The position numbers and the translations under genes were made by a program. A model generated the notes under the pieces. It saw nothing but the letters and a program-made list of their open reading frames with translations. It was not told the DNA's origin and searched no databases. DNA of 64,000 nt from Muribaculaceae bacterium (lineage in GTDB: Bacteria > Bacteroidota > Bacteroidia > Bacteroidales > Muribaculaceae), in NCBI GenBank assembly GCA_017557625.1, contig JAFYYG010000028.1, positions 1 to 64,000 on the forward strand, given 5' to 3'. Each line of letters begins with the position of its first letter. The stretch's first letter is position 1. Shown in pieces: positions 33,015 to 42,491 of the stretch.

Positions 33015-33769
33015 CACGACTTATTTCTTGGAACGTGAACGGCCTGCGTGCCGTGGTGGGCAAAGACTTCGCCGAAACATTCAAGGCGCTTAACGCTGAT
33101 TTCTTCTGTCTGCAAGAGACCAAAATGCAGGCAGGACAGCTCGACCTAGAGTTTGAAGGCTACCGCAGCTACTGGAACTATGCCGATAAAAAAGGCTATT
33201 CAGGTACTGCAATATACACTCGTCAAGAGCCGCTGAATGTGACTTTAGGCATTGGCGTTGACGAACATGACCATGAGGGTAGGGTGATAACTCTTGAAAT
33301 GGGGAACTTTTACCTGGTAAACGTGTATGTGCCTAATAGTCAGGATGGCTTGAAGCGCCTTGACTACCGCATGAAATGGGAAGATGACTTCAGGGCTTAT
33401 CTGCTCAAACTCAATGAGACTAAACCTGTGATTGTGTGTGGCGACCTTAATGTGGCGCATCAGGAGATTGACCTCAAGAACCCAAAGACCAACCGCAAGA
33501 ATGCTGGCTTCACCGACGAGGAGCGTGAGAAGATGACAACGTTGCTCAATGCCGGCTTTACCGACAGTTGGCGACATTTCAACCCCGATGTGGAGGGCGT
33601 GTATTCGTGGTGGAGTTACCGCTTCAGGGCACGCGAGAAGAATGCCGGCTGGCGCATCGACTACTTCCTGGTTAGCAACGATGCTCGCGACAAGATGCTC
33701 AACGCTAAAATACACACCGAGATTTACGGTAGTGATCACTGCCCAGTGGAGCTTGAAATAAATCTATAA
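33011..33769 (+). CDS. xth: exodeoxyribonuclease III
   Basis: A 252-residue AP endonuclease/3'-5' exonuclease of base-excision repair, endonuclease/exonuclease/phosphatase fold. Motifs in order: SWNVNGLRAV (metal Asn), LQETKMQ (Glu), VNVYVPNSQDG, ICGDLNVAH (Asp-x-Asn), and GSDHCPVEL (Asp-His). All catalytic residues are present and the length is typical. Coupled to the upstream membrane protein gene by a 4-base overlap. The stop codon overlaps the first unit of a heptad array. Confidence 0.95.
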   Translation: MTRLISWNVNGLRAVVGKDFAETFKALNADFFCLQETKMQAGQLDLEFEGYRSYWNYADKKGYSGTAIYTRQEPLNVTLGIGVDEHDHEGRVITLEMGNFYLVNVYVPNSQDGLKRLDYRMKWEDDFRAYLLKLNETKPVIVCGDLNVAHQEIDLKNPKTNRKNAGFTDEEREKMTTLLNAGFTDSWRHFNPDVEGVYSWWSYRFRAREKNAGWRIDYFLVSNDARDKMLNAKIHTEIYGSDHCPVELEINL

Positions 33770-33816
33770 GTGTAAAATGTTAAGTTTAAAGTAGGGACGA
33801 GACTGTCTCGTCCGTT
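33768..33816. repeat. heptanucleotide array with palindromic element (copy 4) in phase
   Basis: Units AAGTGTA, AAATGTT, AAGTTTA, AAGTAGG, GACGAGA, CTGTCTC, GTCCGTT. The palindrome (33791-33814, 24 bases) has stem GGACGAGAC/GTCTCGTCC, a paired change from GAGGC/GCCTC in other copies. The first unit overlaps the xth stop codon. Confidence 0.85.
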
Positions 33817-33862
33817 TACCATAGTTATTCTAATAATTCTAGATTTTCTAGTTTTAGCAATA

Positions 33863-35851
33863 ATGAATATGAAATTTGACTTGAGTTCACACATAAAGCT
33901 TGAACAGGTGTCGAAGCGATGCTATCGCCCTGAGAGTGAGGTGGAGCTTATATCTCTCACGAGATATGAGAAGGTTCAAACCGAGGTTGTGGAAACGCCT
34001 CTCGAGGGTGCTGTGCTGGCTGCCCGTGAGGTGGTTGACACCATTGAGCGGTGCGTGCGGGAGAAAGGACGCTGTGTGCTCGGTCTTGGTGCTGGACGCT
34101 GTGCCATGGACGTGTACGGTGAGTTGGTGAAGCTATATTTTGCCGACAAGGTTAGCTTTAACAACGTTATAGTGTTCAACATGACGGAGTTGGGGCTTGG
34201 AGTACCTGTTGACGATGGTCAGAGCACCCTCAAACGCCTGAGTGATGGTTTTCTCAACAAGGTTGATATCCCTACCGAGAACATTCACACATTCAGCACC
34301 GAAGCCACCAAGGAGAATGTTTTCAAGCTCTGTCGAGCCTACGAGACCGAGATTGACGAATATGGCGGTCTTGACCTCGTGGTGTGCGAACTCACCAAGA
34401 ATGGCGGGTTGGCGTTCAACGAGGCGGGCTCCACGAGCATGTCGTCGTGCCGACTGGTGTCACTCACTGGCGAGACGCGCACACGCATTGCCGACAGCTA
34501 TCAGTGTGAGCAGTCGCCTAAGACGGCAGTGACGTTAGGCATAAGCAACATACTCAATGCCCATAAAATTATAAGCACAGCGTGGGGAGAGGGTAGTGCC
34601 AAAGCGGTGTTCAACACCATTGAGGGCAATATCACCGACCAATATCCCGCATCGTTCCTGCAGATGCACCACAACGTGCAATTGGTTATTGACCTCGATG
34701 CCGCGTCGAGCCTCACCCGCATCAACTACCCGTGGAAGGTGACGAGTTGCGAATGGAACCGCACCCTCCTGCGTCGTGCGTTGCTGTGGCTGAGCGAGCA
34801 GACTGGCAAACCCATATTAAAACTCACCAACAAAGATTATAACGATTATGGTTTGAGTGAGCTTGTGGCAGTATATGGCTCGGGATACAACGTTAATATT
34901 CAGATTTTCAATGATATACAGCGCACCATCACGGGTTGGCCAGGTGGCAAGCCCAATGCCGACGACACCTATCGCCCTGAGCGCGCCAAGCCTTATCCCA
35001 AGCGCATCCTCGCCTTCAGTCCCCATCCAGATGACGTTATACTCGCTATGGGCGGCACGCTACGCCGACTTGTGGACCAGGGGCATGAGGTGCATGTCGC
35101 CTTTGAGACTTCGGGTGATATCATGGTCAACGATGAGGACATGAGGCGCTATGTGATGGTATCGAAACGGGCCGCCCTTAAGAATGGCTACTACAACGAC
35201 AAGCAGCGTGCAGTGGTTGAGAAGATAGAGGAGAGCCTCAAGAACAAGACTCCCGGTGATGCCGACATCCCCGAGGTGCGTTTCTGCAAGGGTGAGATAT
35301 TTGTGTGCGAAGGTATTACCAGTTGTCGATATCTTGGAATAGATGAGAGGAACATTCATGAGTTGTCATTGCCTTTCTATGCTGATGCCCCCTTTGGCAA
35401 AGGGCGAGTCACCGAAGCCGATGTGCTGCCTATCAAGGAACTTATAGAGCGCATTAAGCCTCATCAGATTTTCTTTGCCGATGATCTCAACGACCCCTAC
35501 GGCACTCACGAGCCAGCGGCCAATGTGGTGCTTGCTGCCATTGATGAGTTGAAAGACGAGTCTTTCATGCGCGACTGCCGTGTGTGGATGTATCGTGGGT
35601 TGTGGGCAGAGTGGGACATTGACCACATCGAGATGGCAGTGCCTATTAGCCCAGAGGAGTTCCAATACAAGCGTGACGCCATCCTCAAGCATCAGTCGCA
35701 GGTGCATGACGCACCGTTCATCGACCCCGAAGACGAAGACCTCAATTGGCAACGCGTCCTCAAGCGCAACCAAGAGACCGCAGAGCTCTACAGCCGCCTC
35801 GGCCTTGCCAGCTACGAGGCGATAGAGGCGTTTGTGCAGTACAATCCTTAA
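33863..35851 (+). CDS. NagB-like / LmbE-PIG-L fusion protein
   Basis: A 662-residue cytosolic protein. Residues about 45-300 are like glucosamine-6-phosphate deaminase (CVLGLGAGRCAMDVYGELVK, then VIVFNMTELGLG, then GGLAFNEAGS). Residues about 375-640 are an LmbE/PIG-L N-deacetylase-like domain with HPDDVILAMGGTLR (His388, Asp390, Asp391 zinc site). This fusion is usual in Bacteroidetes and is often called glucosamine-6-phosphate deaminase. However, the NagB general-base Asp in FNMDE is Thr108 here, and the DGH catalytic triplet is Asn180-Gly181-Gly182, so deaminase activity is doubtful. An amino-sugar role is inference from the families. Followed by a clear terminator. Confidence 0.85.
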   Translation: MNMKFDLSSHIKLEQVSKRCYRPESEVELISLTRYEKVQTEVVETPLEGAVLAAREVVDTIERCVREKGRCVLGLGAGRCAMDVYGELVKLYFADKVSFNNVIVFNMTELGLGVPVDDGQSTLKRLSDGFLNKVDIPTENIHTFSTEATKENVFKLCRAYETEIDEYGGLDLVVCELTKNGGLAFNEAGSTSMSSCRLVSLTGETRTRIADSYQCEQSPKTAVTLGISNILNAHKIISTAWGEGSAKAVFNTIEGNITDQYPASFLQMHHNVQLVIDLDAASSLTRINYPWKVTSCEWNRTLLRRALLWLSEQTGKPILKLTNKDYNDYGLSELVAVYGSGYNVNIQIFNDIQRTITGWPGGKPNADDTYRPERAKPYPKRILAFSPHPDDVILAMGGTLRRLVDQGHEVHVAFETSGDIMVNDEDMRRYVMVSKRAALKNGYYNDKQRAVVEKIEESLKNKTPGDADIPEVRFCKGEIFVCEGITSCRYLGIDERNIHELSLPFYADAPFGKGRVTEADVLPIKELIERIKPHQIFFADDLNDPYGTHEPAANVVLAAIDELKDESFMRDCRVWMYRGLWAEWDIDHIEMAVPISPEEFQYKRDAILKHQSQVHDAPFIDPEDEDLNWQRVLKRNQETAELYSRLGLASYEAIEAFVQYNP

Positions 35852-35873
35852 GGTGTTAAAATAACGAAAAAAA

Positions 35874-35911
35874 GGATGAGGGTGGCAGAGGTTGCCACTC
35901 TTTCTTTTTTT
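35874..35911 (+). terminator. terminator of the NagB-like/LmbE gene
   Basis: Stem GAGGGTGGCA (to 35887) and TGCCACTCT (from 35893), then a T-run at 35903-35911. Confidence 0.8.
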
Positions 35912-36101
35912 AAGGTCTTTTGCAGTGATTTACGTGGTGTTGCATTAAAATTGTTAATAACTTATTTGGGAAAAATTTTGCGGGTGGGATTGTTTTGCTG
36001 TAACTTTACACTCGCAAAAAAGCGTCAAAAAATGATGTCCTTGCCGCCTAAAAAGTGAGGACACATTGATTTGCCCGCTAATATTTGATTCTAGACAAAT
36101 A

Positions 36102-36150
36102 ACGGACGAGGTAGGCCTCGTCCCTACTTAACACTTAAAACTTAGCACTT
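36102..36150. repeat. heptanucleotide array with palindromic element (copy 5), before dnaE
   Basis: Units on the plus strand: ACGGACG, AGGTAGG, CCTCGTC, CCTACTT, AACACTT, AAAACTT, AGCACTT. The palindrome is 36103-36127. The next seven bases ATATATG contain the dnaE ATG, so the array fills its leader. Confidence 0.88.
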
Positions 36151-36154
36151 ATAT

Positions 36155-39100
36155 ATGTTTCCGTTCATTCATCTTCACGTTCACTCCCAGTATTCGCTTC
36201 TTGATGGCCAGGCACCCGTTAAGGGGATAGTTGACAAGGCTATCGACAACGGCATGCGTGGCGTGGCTCTCACCGACCACGGCAATATGTTTGGCATCAA
36301 GGAACTTCACGACTATGTAAATAAAAAGAATTCTGACGTAAATGGCACCATCAAGGAACTCAAGAAAAAGCTCGAGGAAGAGCAGGCAAAGGAGACTCCT
36401 GATGCTGATGTGATCGCAAACCTCAAAATTGACCTCAACGAGCAAGAAAGCAAGCTGTTCAAGCCAATCTTTGGCTGTGAAGCCTACGTTGCCAACGAGG
36501 ATATGCATTCCCACACCGACAAACGCGACATTGGCCGTCACCTCATTCTTCTCGCCAAGAACTTGCAGGGCTACCACAACCTCATCAAGATAGTGTCGAA
36601 GGCGTGGACCGATGGTTTCTATAGCCACCCACGCACCGACCATAACGAGCTTGCAGCGCATCACGAGGGCGTGATTTGCTGCTCGGCGTGTCTCGGTGGC
36701 GAGGTGCCGCAACTCATCATGAACGGCGACATCAATGGCGCCCGTGAGGCGATTAAGTGGTATAAGGGTGTGTTTGGTGATGACTATTACCTAGAACTTC
36801 AGCGCCACAAAGCAACTGTGCCTAATGCCAACCACGAGACATTCCAAAAGCAGCAGGAGGTGAATGCCGTGCTGTTGCAGTTGAGCAAAGAACTTGGCGT
36901 GAAAGTTATATGTACCAATGACTCCCACTTCCTCAACGAAGACGATGCCGACGCCCACGAGCGCTTGGTGATGCTATCAACCGGACGCCGCATGAGCGAC
37001 GAGCATTCTCTGCTCTACACCAAGCAGGAGTGGTTCAAGACCCAGGAGGAGATGAACGAGCTCTTTGCCGACGTTCCCGAGGCGTTGCAGAACACAATGG
37101 AGATTCTCGACAAAGTGGAGATTTACTCAATCAATCATGCTCCCATTCTTCCCGATTTCCCGCTTCCCGACGGCTTTGACAACGAAGACGACTATCTGCG
37201 CTATCTCGTGTATGAGGGCGCGAAGGAGCGTTGGCCCGATATGGACGATGAGCATCGCGAGCGCATCGACTTCGAGCTTGAGACCATTAAGAAGATGGGG
37301 TTCCCTGGCTACTTCCTCATCGTGCAGGACTACATCCGTGTGGCACCATCGTTAGGTTGTACAGTGGGCCCAGGCCGTGGCTCGGCAGCTGGCTCAGCTG
37401 TGGCCTACTGCTTGGGAATCACCAAGATAGACCCCATTAAATATGACTTGCTGTTTGAGCGCTTCTTGAATCCCGACCGCATCTCGTTACCCGATATTGA
37501 CGTGGATTTTGATGACGATGGTCGAGCCGCTGTGCTCAAGTATGTGACCGAGAAATATGGTGCCGAGAAGGTTGCTCACATCATCACCTATGGAACAATG
37601 GCTGCAAAGATGGCTATAAAAGACGTGGCACGTGTCCACGACCTTCCTATTCCCGAAAGTAACCGCTTGGCAAACTTCATCCCCTCCCGTCCCAACGATA
37701 TGCCCGAGGATGAGAAAGGCAAGAATTATAAAATCACCATAAAAAATTGCCTCAAATGCTTTCCAGAGTTCCGCCAAGAACTCGAAAACCCTAACCCCAT
37801 TGTGGGCGACACCATCAGGTATGCCGAGAAACTTGAGGGTAATGTGCGAGGCACTGGCGTTCATGCCTGCGGTGTGATTATCGGCCGTGACGACATTACC
37901 GACTGGGTGCCAGTGAGTACCGCTGTGGATAAGGAAGACAAGGAAGGCGCACGCATCGTGGTTACACAATATGAGGGTAGTGTGATAGAGGAGACAGGTC
38001 TTATCAAGATGGACTTCTTAGGGCTGAAAACGCTGTCTATCATAAAAGACGCATTGGCAAATATCAAGCAGACTCACGGCATCGATATAGACATCGAGAA
38101 GATTCCTATCGATGATCCCAAAACCTACCAGCTGTATTGTGAAGGCAAGACCACGGGAACATTCCAGTTTGAGTCGGCAGGTATGCAGAAGTACCTCATG
38201 GAGCTTCAGCCCAGTACATTTGAAGATTTGATTGCGATGAATGCCCTCTACCGTCCTGGTCCAATGGCTTATATCCCGCAGTTCATCGCGCGCAAACACG
38301 GTCGTGACCCCATTACCTATGATTTCCCCGAAATGGAGAAATATTTGAAGGACACCTATGGTATTACGGTCTATCAGGAGCAGGTGATGCTCTTGTCGCG
38401 ACTGTTGGCTGGCTTCTCACGTGGCGAGAGCGACGTGCTGCGCAAGGCGATGGGCAAGAAGCAGAAAGACAAGCTCGACAAACTCAAACCCAAGTTCATC
38501 AAGGGCGGTGAGGAGCGAGGCCATGACACCAAGACGCTAGAGAAGATTTGGAGTGACTGGGAGGCTTTTGCATCCTATGCCTTCAACAAGAGCCATGCCA
38601 CCTGCTACAGTTGGATAGCCTATCAAACCGCTTATCTTAAAGCCAATTATCCCAGCGAGTACATGGCAGCCGTGCTAAGCCGCTCGGGCGATGTGGAGAA
38701 GATGACCAAGTTTATGGACGAGTGTAAGGCGATTGGTGTGAAGGTCATGGGACCTGACATCAACGAGAGCTTCAAATCCTTTAGTGCCAATAAGGAAGGC
38801 ATTATCCGTTTTGGCCTTAACGGCATCAAGGGCTTTGGTTCAAATTCGGTAGATGCAATCATTGATGAGCGTGAGAAGAACGGACCGTTTAAAGATATCT
38901 ATGATGTGGTGGAGCGTGTGAACCTATCGGCGTGCAACCGTCGTGCCATTGAGTCGCTGGCACTCTCGGGGGCTTTCGACAGTTTTGGCGTGCAGCGTGA
39001 GGCGTTCTTCGAGAAGAACACAAAGGGAGAGGACTTTAGCGAGGTGCTTGTGAGATATGGCCAGCAATACCAGCAAGACAAGAGCAGCCAAGTCAATAGC

Positions 39101-39805
39101 CTCTTTGGTGACATGATGGACTCCTTTACCTCCAAGCCCACCATCCCTAAAGCTGAAGCATGGCCCAATATGGAACGCCTGTCGCGTGAGCGCGAACTGG
39201 TGGGCATCTATCTATCGGCTCATCCTCTTGATCCATTCTTCATGGAGATGAAGTTTGGCTGTACGTCAACTATCAAGAACTTCGTTGAGACGGGCGAGAG
39301 CCATTTAGGTCAAGAATATGTCCTTGGCGGCGTGGTAACAGACTACACAGAGCGTCCCTCTAAGCGCGGCAACAACTTTGGCATTCTTAAGATTGAGGAC
39401 AAGACAGGCAGCACCGAGTTCATGCTCTTTGACAAGGTATTTGCCGAATATCGAAACTACTGCATTCCTGGCACGGCTATTGCAGTGAAATGCAAGTATG
39501 AGATGAACACTTATAGTAATAAGGTGGCTCTCAGAGTTAGCAGCATAGCCTTCCTTAAGGATCTTAAGGGTAAAATGGTTCAGAGTATCGTCATCAGTCT
39601 CAATGAGAAACAGTTGCAGTTTAGCGGCATAATGCTTGAGCAGTTAAAAGCAAAATCTGACACTAAATGCGACCTGGTATTCAAAATACACGACTTGGAG
39701 ACCAACCGATATGTTGAGATGAAGTCGAAGTTCAAAATTCCACTTACGCGGGAGTTTATTGAGCAACTTGATGAATTGGGAATAAAATATAAAGTTGAAG
39801 TATAG
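36155..39805 (+). CDS. dnaE: DNA polymerase III subunit alpha
   Basis: A 1216-residue replicative polymerase. N-terminal PHP domain (FIHLHVHSQYSLLDGQ, DHGNMFG; about 1-290), polymerase core with the catalytic aspartates in LPDIDVDFDDDGR (about 446-458) and the third in the VIEETGLIKMDFLGL region, GRGSAAGSAVAYCLG, finger and beta-clamp-binding parts, then OB fold (about 1040-1130). DnaE1 type: no N-terminal proofreading exonuclease. Length and motifs are normal. The ATG lies directly after a heptad array, and the stop codon overlaps another. Confidence 0.97.
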   Translation: MFPFIHLHVHSQYSLLDGQAPVKGIVDKAIDNGMRGVALTDHGNMFGIKELHDYVNKKNSDVNGTIKELKKKLEEEQAKETPDADVIANLKIDLNEQESKLFKPIFGCEAYVANEDMHSHTDKRDIGRHLILLAKNLQGYHNLIKIVSKAWTDGFYSHPRTDHNELAAHHEGVICCSACLGGEVPQLIMNGDINGAREAIKWYKGVFGDDYYLELQRHKATVPNANHETFQKQQEVNAVLLQLSKELGVKVICTNDSHFLNEDDADAHERLVMLSTGRRMSDEHSLLYTKQEWFKTQEEMNELFADVPEALQNTMEILDKVEIYSINHAPILPDFPLPDGFDNEDDYLRYLVYEGAKERWPDMDDEHRERIDFELETIKKMGFPGYFLIVQDYIRVAPSLGCTVGPGRGSAAGSAVAYCLGITKIDPIKYDLLFERFLNPDRISLPDIDVDFDDDGRAAVLKYVTEKYGAEKVAHIITYGTMAAKMAIKDVARVHDLPIPESNRLANFIPSRPNDMPEDEKGKNYKITIKNCLKCFPEFRQELENPNPIVGDTIRYAEKLEGNVRGTGVHACGVIIGRDDITDWVPVSTAVDKEDKEGARIVVTQYEGSVIEETGLIKMDFLGLKTLSIIKDALANIKQTHGIDIDIEKIPIDDPKTYQLYCEGKTTGTFQFESAGMQKYLMELQPSTFEDLIAMNALYRPGPMAYIPQFIARKHGRDPITYDFPEMEKYLKDTYGITVYQEQVMLLSRLLAGFSRGESDVLRKAMGKKQKDKLDKLKPKFIKGGEERGHDTKTLEKIWSDWEAFASYAFNKSHATCYSWIAYQTAYLKANYPSEYMAAVLSRSGDVEKMTKFMDECKAIGVKVMGPDINESFKSFSANKEGIIRFGLNGIKGFGSNSVDAIIDEREKNGPFKDIYDVVERVNLSACNRRAIESLALSGAFDSFGVQREAFFEKNTKGEDFSEVLVRYGQQYQQDKSSQVNSLFGDMMDSFTSKPTIPKAEAWPNMERLSRERELVGIYLSAHPLDPFFMEMKFGCTSTIKNFVETGESHLGQEYVLGGVVTDYTERPSKRGNNFGILKIEDKTGSTEFMLFDKVFAEYRNYCIPGTAIAVKCKYEMNTYSNKVALRVSSIAFLKDLKGKMVQSIVISLNEKQLQFSGIMLEQLKAKSDTKCDLVFKIHDLETNRYVEMKSKFKIPLTREFIEQLDELGIKYKVEV

Positions 39806-39852
39806 GTTATTGTTCAGGGGTTATAGGTTATTGTTTAGGGGTTATTGTTTTT
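39804..39852. repeat. heptanucleotide array with 21-base super-period at the dnaE stop codon
   Basis: Units AGGTTAT, TGTTCAG, GGGTTAT, AGGTTAT, TGTTTAG, GGGTTAT, TGTTTTT: three heptamers repeated as a block. The first unit overlaps the dnaE TAG. Confidence 0.85.
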
Positions 39853-39960
39853 TATTATAGTTTGAAGATTTTAAAAATAAATGATTATAAATATCGTTCA
39901 GCGGTTTTTTGTGACATTATGACAGTACAGAAATAGCTGAACACAAAACAAAAAACAATT

Positions 39961-40275
39961 ATGGCAAAAGAATTTAACGACAACAACATCAATGAGATTA
40001 TCCAATCGGGCAAACCCGTAGTAGTTGATTTCTGGGCAGAGTGGTGCGGACCTTGCAAGGCTGTGTCGCCCATCATAGACGAGCTGGCTCAGGAGTATGA
40101 GGGTAAAGTGGAGATTGGCAAGTACGACGTTGACGAGGGCGGCGACTTCATGGCAGAGTACGGTATCCGTAACATCCCCACCATCCTTTTTTTCAAGAAT
40201 GGCGAATTACAAGACCGCAACGTGGGCTCTATCGCCAAAGACGCTCTCAAGGCTAAGGTAGAGGCTCTGCTGTAA
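39961..40275 (+). CDS. trxA: thioredoxin
   Basis: A 104-residue cytosolic disulfide reductase with the active site WAEWCGPCKAVSP (CGPC at about residues 29-32), cis-Pro in NIPTILFFKNGE and a normal thioredoxin length. It sits 155 bases after dnaE and converges on the GDPD gene, with a shared hairpin between. No TAnnTTTG element is clear upstream. Confidence 0.95.
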   Translation: MAKEFNDNNINEIIQSGKPVVVDFWAEWCGPCKAVSPIIDELAQEYEGKVEIGKYDVDEGGDFMAEYGIRNIPTILFFKNGELQDRNVGSIAKDALKAKVEALL

Positions 40276-40298
40276 TTCACTTGTTGCTATGGCAAGAT

Positions 40299-40336
40299 AT
40301 CAAGAGGTGACATTTCGTTGAATGCCACCTCTTGAT
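40299..40336. terminator. hairpin between trxA and the GDPD gene
   Basis: ATCAAGAGGTG (40299-40309) and CACCTCTTGAT (40326-40336), with CATT/AATG pairing further in. T-runs are weak, but it lies between convergent genes. Confidence 0.7.
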
Positions 40337-40359
40337 GTTAATATATTGTTGTCTTTTAA

Positions 40360-42267
40360 CTATTTGATTATAATCTTCTTGCCATTGTGGATGTAAATGC
40401 CAGCAGGGAGGTTGTTGCCGTTCATCATTCGGCCCATCAGGTCATAGTAGTTGTTGTCGTGTGGGCGTGGAGTGTCGACATTGATATTGTCGATGGGAGT
40501 GTAGTCAGGGGTGTGAACACGGTAGGCGGCATAACCGTTGCCCATGGTATATTCATAAACCATAACACTCTTGCCTCTTTCGGGCACCACACGGAAGAAT
40601 GAGCCTACAGAGGGATTGGCATAATAGCCGCCAGTCCCCATAGGAGGAATGGTGGCCACTGCTGTGGCTTCGGCGCTCATGTCGCGGATTGAGAAGCCGC
40701 CGTTGTAGTTGCTGCCGCTGGTGTAGAGAAACATCTCGTGGCCGTCGAGCTCAAAATAGGCACCTCCCACCGACGAGTTGCTGTTGGGGGTTGTGGTGTT
40801 GAGTGAGCCGGGGATATATTTGCCCTTGTCGGTGCCGTTGTAGAGATAGTAGCCCTGATTGCGCACTTGATAGACGAAGTGGTAAGGGTCGTTATCGATG
40901 GGGTAAATCACACCTGCCGTAGAACCAGCAAACGAGACTCCATCTGTCATTTCAACGCCATCAAACTCTCCGTTGACAATTTTGACGAGTGTAATATATG
41001 ATCTTCCGTTTTGGTAGTGGTAAACGTATCCGCCATCTTCGCTCATCACGTCGCCAATGGCACTGATGAAGTTGGTTTGACCAGCTTCATCGAGTTCAAA
41101 ATCCACCTCAACAGGTTCGGCATTTATGTCACCGTTAGGATATATAATTAGTTTGTTGGGAGTCGATGTGACACCGTCGTTGCGCTGAATCAAGTTTCCT
41201 GCACTGTCGAAACAGATGCCATGGCTGCTCGTTCCAGGTGCTTCGGTTAATGTGCCGTCGGGCTTGAGAATTACAAGTTTGCTGGTTGTGTAGTTGTTAG
41301 CATAGAAAGTTCCATCGGTTGTGATAGCGGCTTGTTGCGCTGACTTGTAAGGAGAAGCGTCGGCATCAAGCCCCGAAGGAAAATTTGCTGGCAGGTTGCC
41401 TTTTTCGCGGGTGTAGGAGAACACGGTGTCAACCACCACTTGCAGCGGCTCCATAGGTTCCACGATGGCATCCCAGTTGATGTCTTGGAGTTCGGGCATA
41501 TCGCTCGGCATGAGGTAGTCGCAGGTCATCATCGCTACGCCCATATTGCCATAGAGGTTGTAGTTGGCTAGTGAGTTCACTGTCCACACAGCCACTTCAA
41601 GGCCCTTGTCATGGAACTTCTTTACGGTGTAAATGTCAAAGCAACCAGCCTCTATGCTTGGCGTTAATCCCCATTGCACAATCCAGTCGAAATGGGTTGA
41701 CCAGTTGCTGTTACACAGGAACTGGCATTTGAGAGCGGGGTAGTTGGTGCGAACATACTCCAGCGAGTTGCGCATCGAGGTAAGGATGATAGCCTTGTCG
41801 GTAAGACCTTTTTCCTCGATGAGAGCGGCAAGTCCAGGGAACTTGCTCATGTCGTTGTTGTTGATGCCTGTGGTCCATTTGAGCTCTATCACTGGCGTTA
41901 CATTTTTCTCGGCACAGATGTCGAGATACTCGGCAACAGTGCAGATGTGTCCAGTATAGGTCACGCCACCGCGGGTCTGTGTGTAGGTCTCGGCCTGCAG
42001 TTCGGCGAGGGTGGCGTTGGCAACGGTGAGGTTGCCGCCTACCGAGTTAGTGGTCTCGTCATGGCTAATCACGTAGTAGCCGTCGGCAGTGACACGCACG
42101 TCACACTCAAGGCCCTGATAGCCATAATGGTCCACTCCGTTGTTGTAAGCCTCAACGGTGTTCATCACTCCCATGTAGCTGCCACGGTGGCCAATGAAGA
42201 TGGGCTTCCATGCCCAAACACTTATCGCGCAGGCGACAGTAAGAATAGCTAGTAAAAATCTTTTCAT
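40360..42267 (-). CDS. exported glycerophosphodiester phosphodiesterase-like protein with C-terminal sorting-like tail
   Basis: A 635-residue exported protein with a signal peptide (1-19). The N-terminal half (about 20-250) is a GDPD domain, which hydrolyses glycerophosphodiesters: IGHRGSYMGVMNTVEAY, LECDVRVTADGYYVISHDET and VIELKW supply the His, Glu, Asp and metal residues. Residues about 270-560 are strand-rich with sequences such as KLVILKPDGTLTEAPG that resemble propeller blades. The last 35 residues (NYYDLMGRMM and LPAGIYIHNGKKIIIK) look like the C-terminal domain that directs secretion by the type IX system in Bacteroidota. Monocistronic. Confidence 0.82.
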   Translation of the reverse strand: MKRFLLAILTVACAISVWAWKPIFIGHRGSYMGVMNTVEAYNNGVDHYGYQGLECDVRVTADGYYVISHDETTNSVGGNLTVANATLAELQAETYTQTRGGVTYTGHICTVAEYLDICAEKNVTPVIELKWTTGINNNDMSKFPGLAALIEEKGLTDKAIILTSMRNSLEYVRTNYPALKCQFLCNSNWSTHFDWIVQWGLTPSIEAGCFDIYTVKKFHDKGLEVAVWTVNSLANYNLYGNMGVAMMTCDYLMPSDMPELQDINWDAIVEPMEPLQVVVDTVFSYTREKGNLPANFPSGLDADASPYKSAQQAAITTDGTFYANNYTTSKLVILKPDGTLTEAPGTSSHGICFDSAGNLIQRNDGVTSTPNKLIIYPNGDINAEPVEVDFELDEAGQTNFISAIGDVMSEDGGYVYHYQNGRSYITLVKIVNGEFDGVEMTDGVSFAGSTAGVIYPIDNDPYHFVYQVRNQGYYLYNGTDKGKYIPGSLNTTTPNSNSSVGGAYFELDGHEMFLYTSGSNYNGGFSIRDMSAEATAVATIPPMGTGGYYANPSVGSFFRVVPERGKSVMVYEYTMGNGYAAYRVHTPDYTPIDNINVDTPRPHDNNYYDLMGRMMNGNNLPAGIYIHNGKKIIIK

Positions 42268-42491
42268 AACACTATAAGTTTTAGATTGTTTGAAATTTTG
42301 CGGTAAAGATAATGATTGTTTTTGTTTTGTGCAAGAAAATTGTGAAAATATTGAGTGTTGAAAGTTTGACTTGGTTTGTTGTGCCCATACTGGGGGAGAT
42401 GATTTAGATGAAGCGGTGAGGTGTTTTATTTCCGAACGCCGTGCTTACGGCGCAATACAACAACAGCGCTTAGGTTGATTTTTGCCCGCTC

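Larger units (their letters stand above)
35852..36154. other. 303-base gap before dnaE
   Basis: Contains the terminator of the upstream gene, a TAACTTTA sequence near 36000 that is one base from a -7 element, and a heptad array with palindromic copy 5 next to the dnaE ATG. No recognisable gene. Confidence 0.6.
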
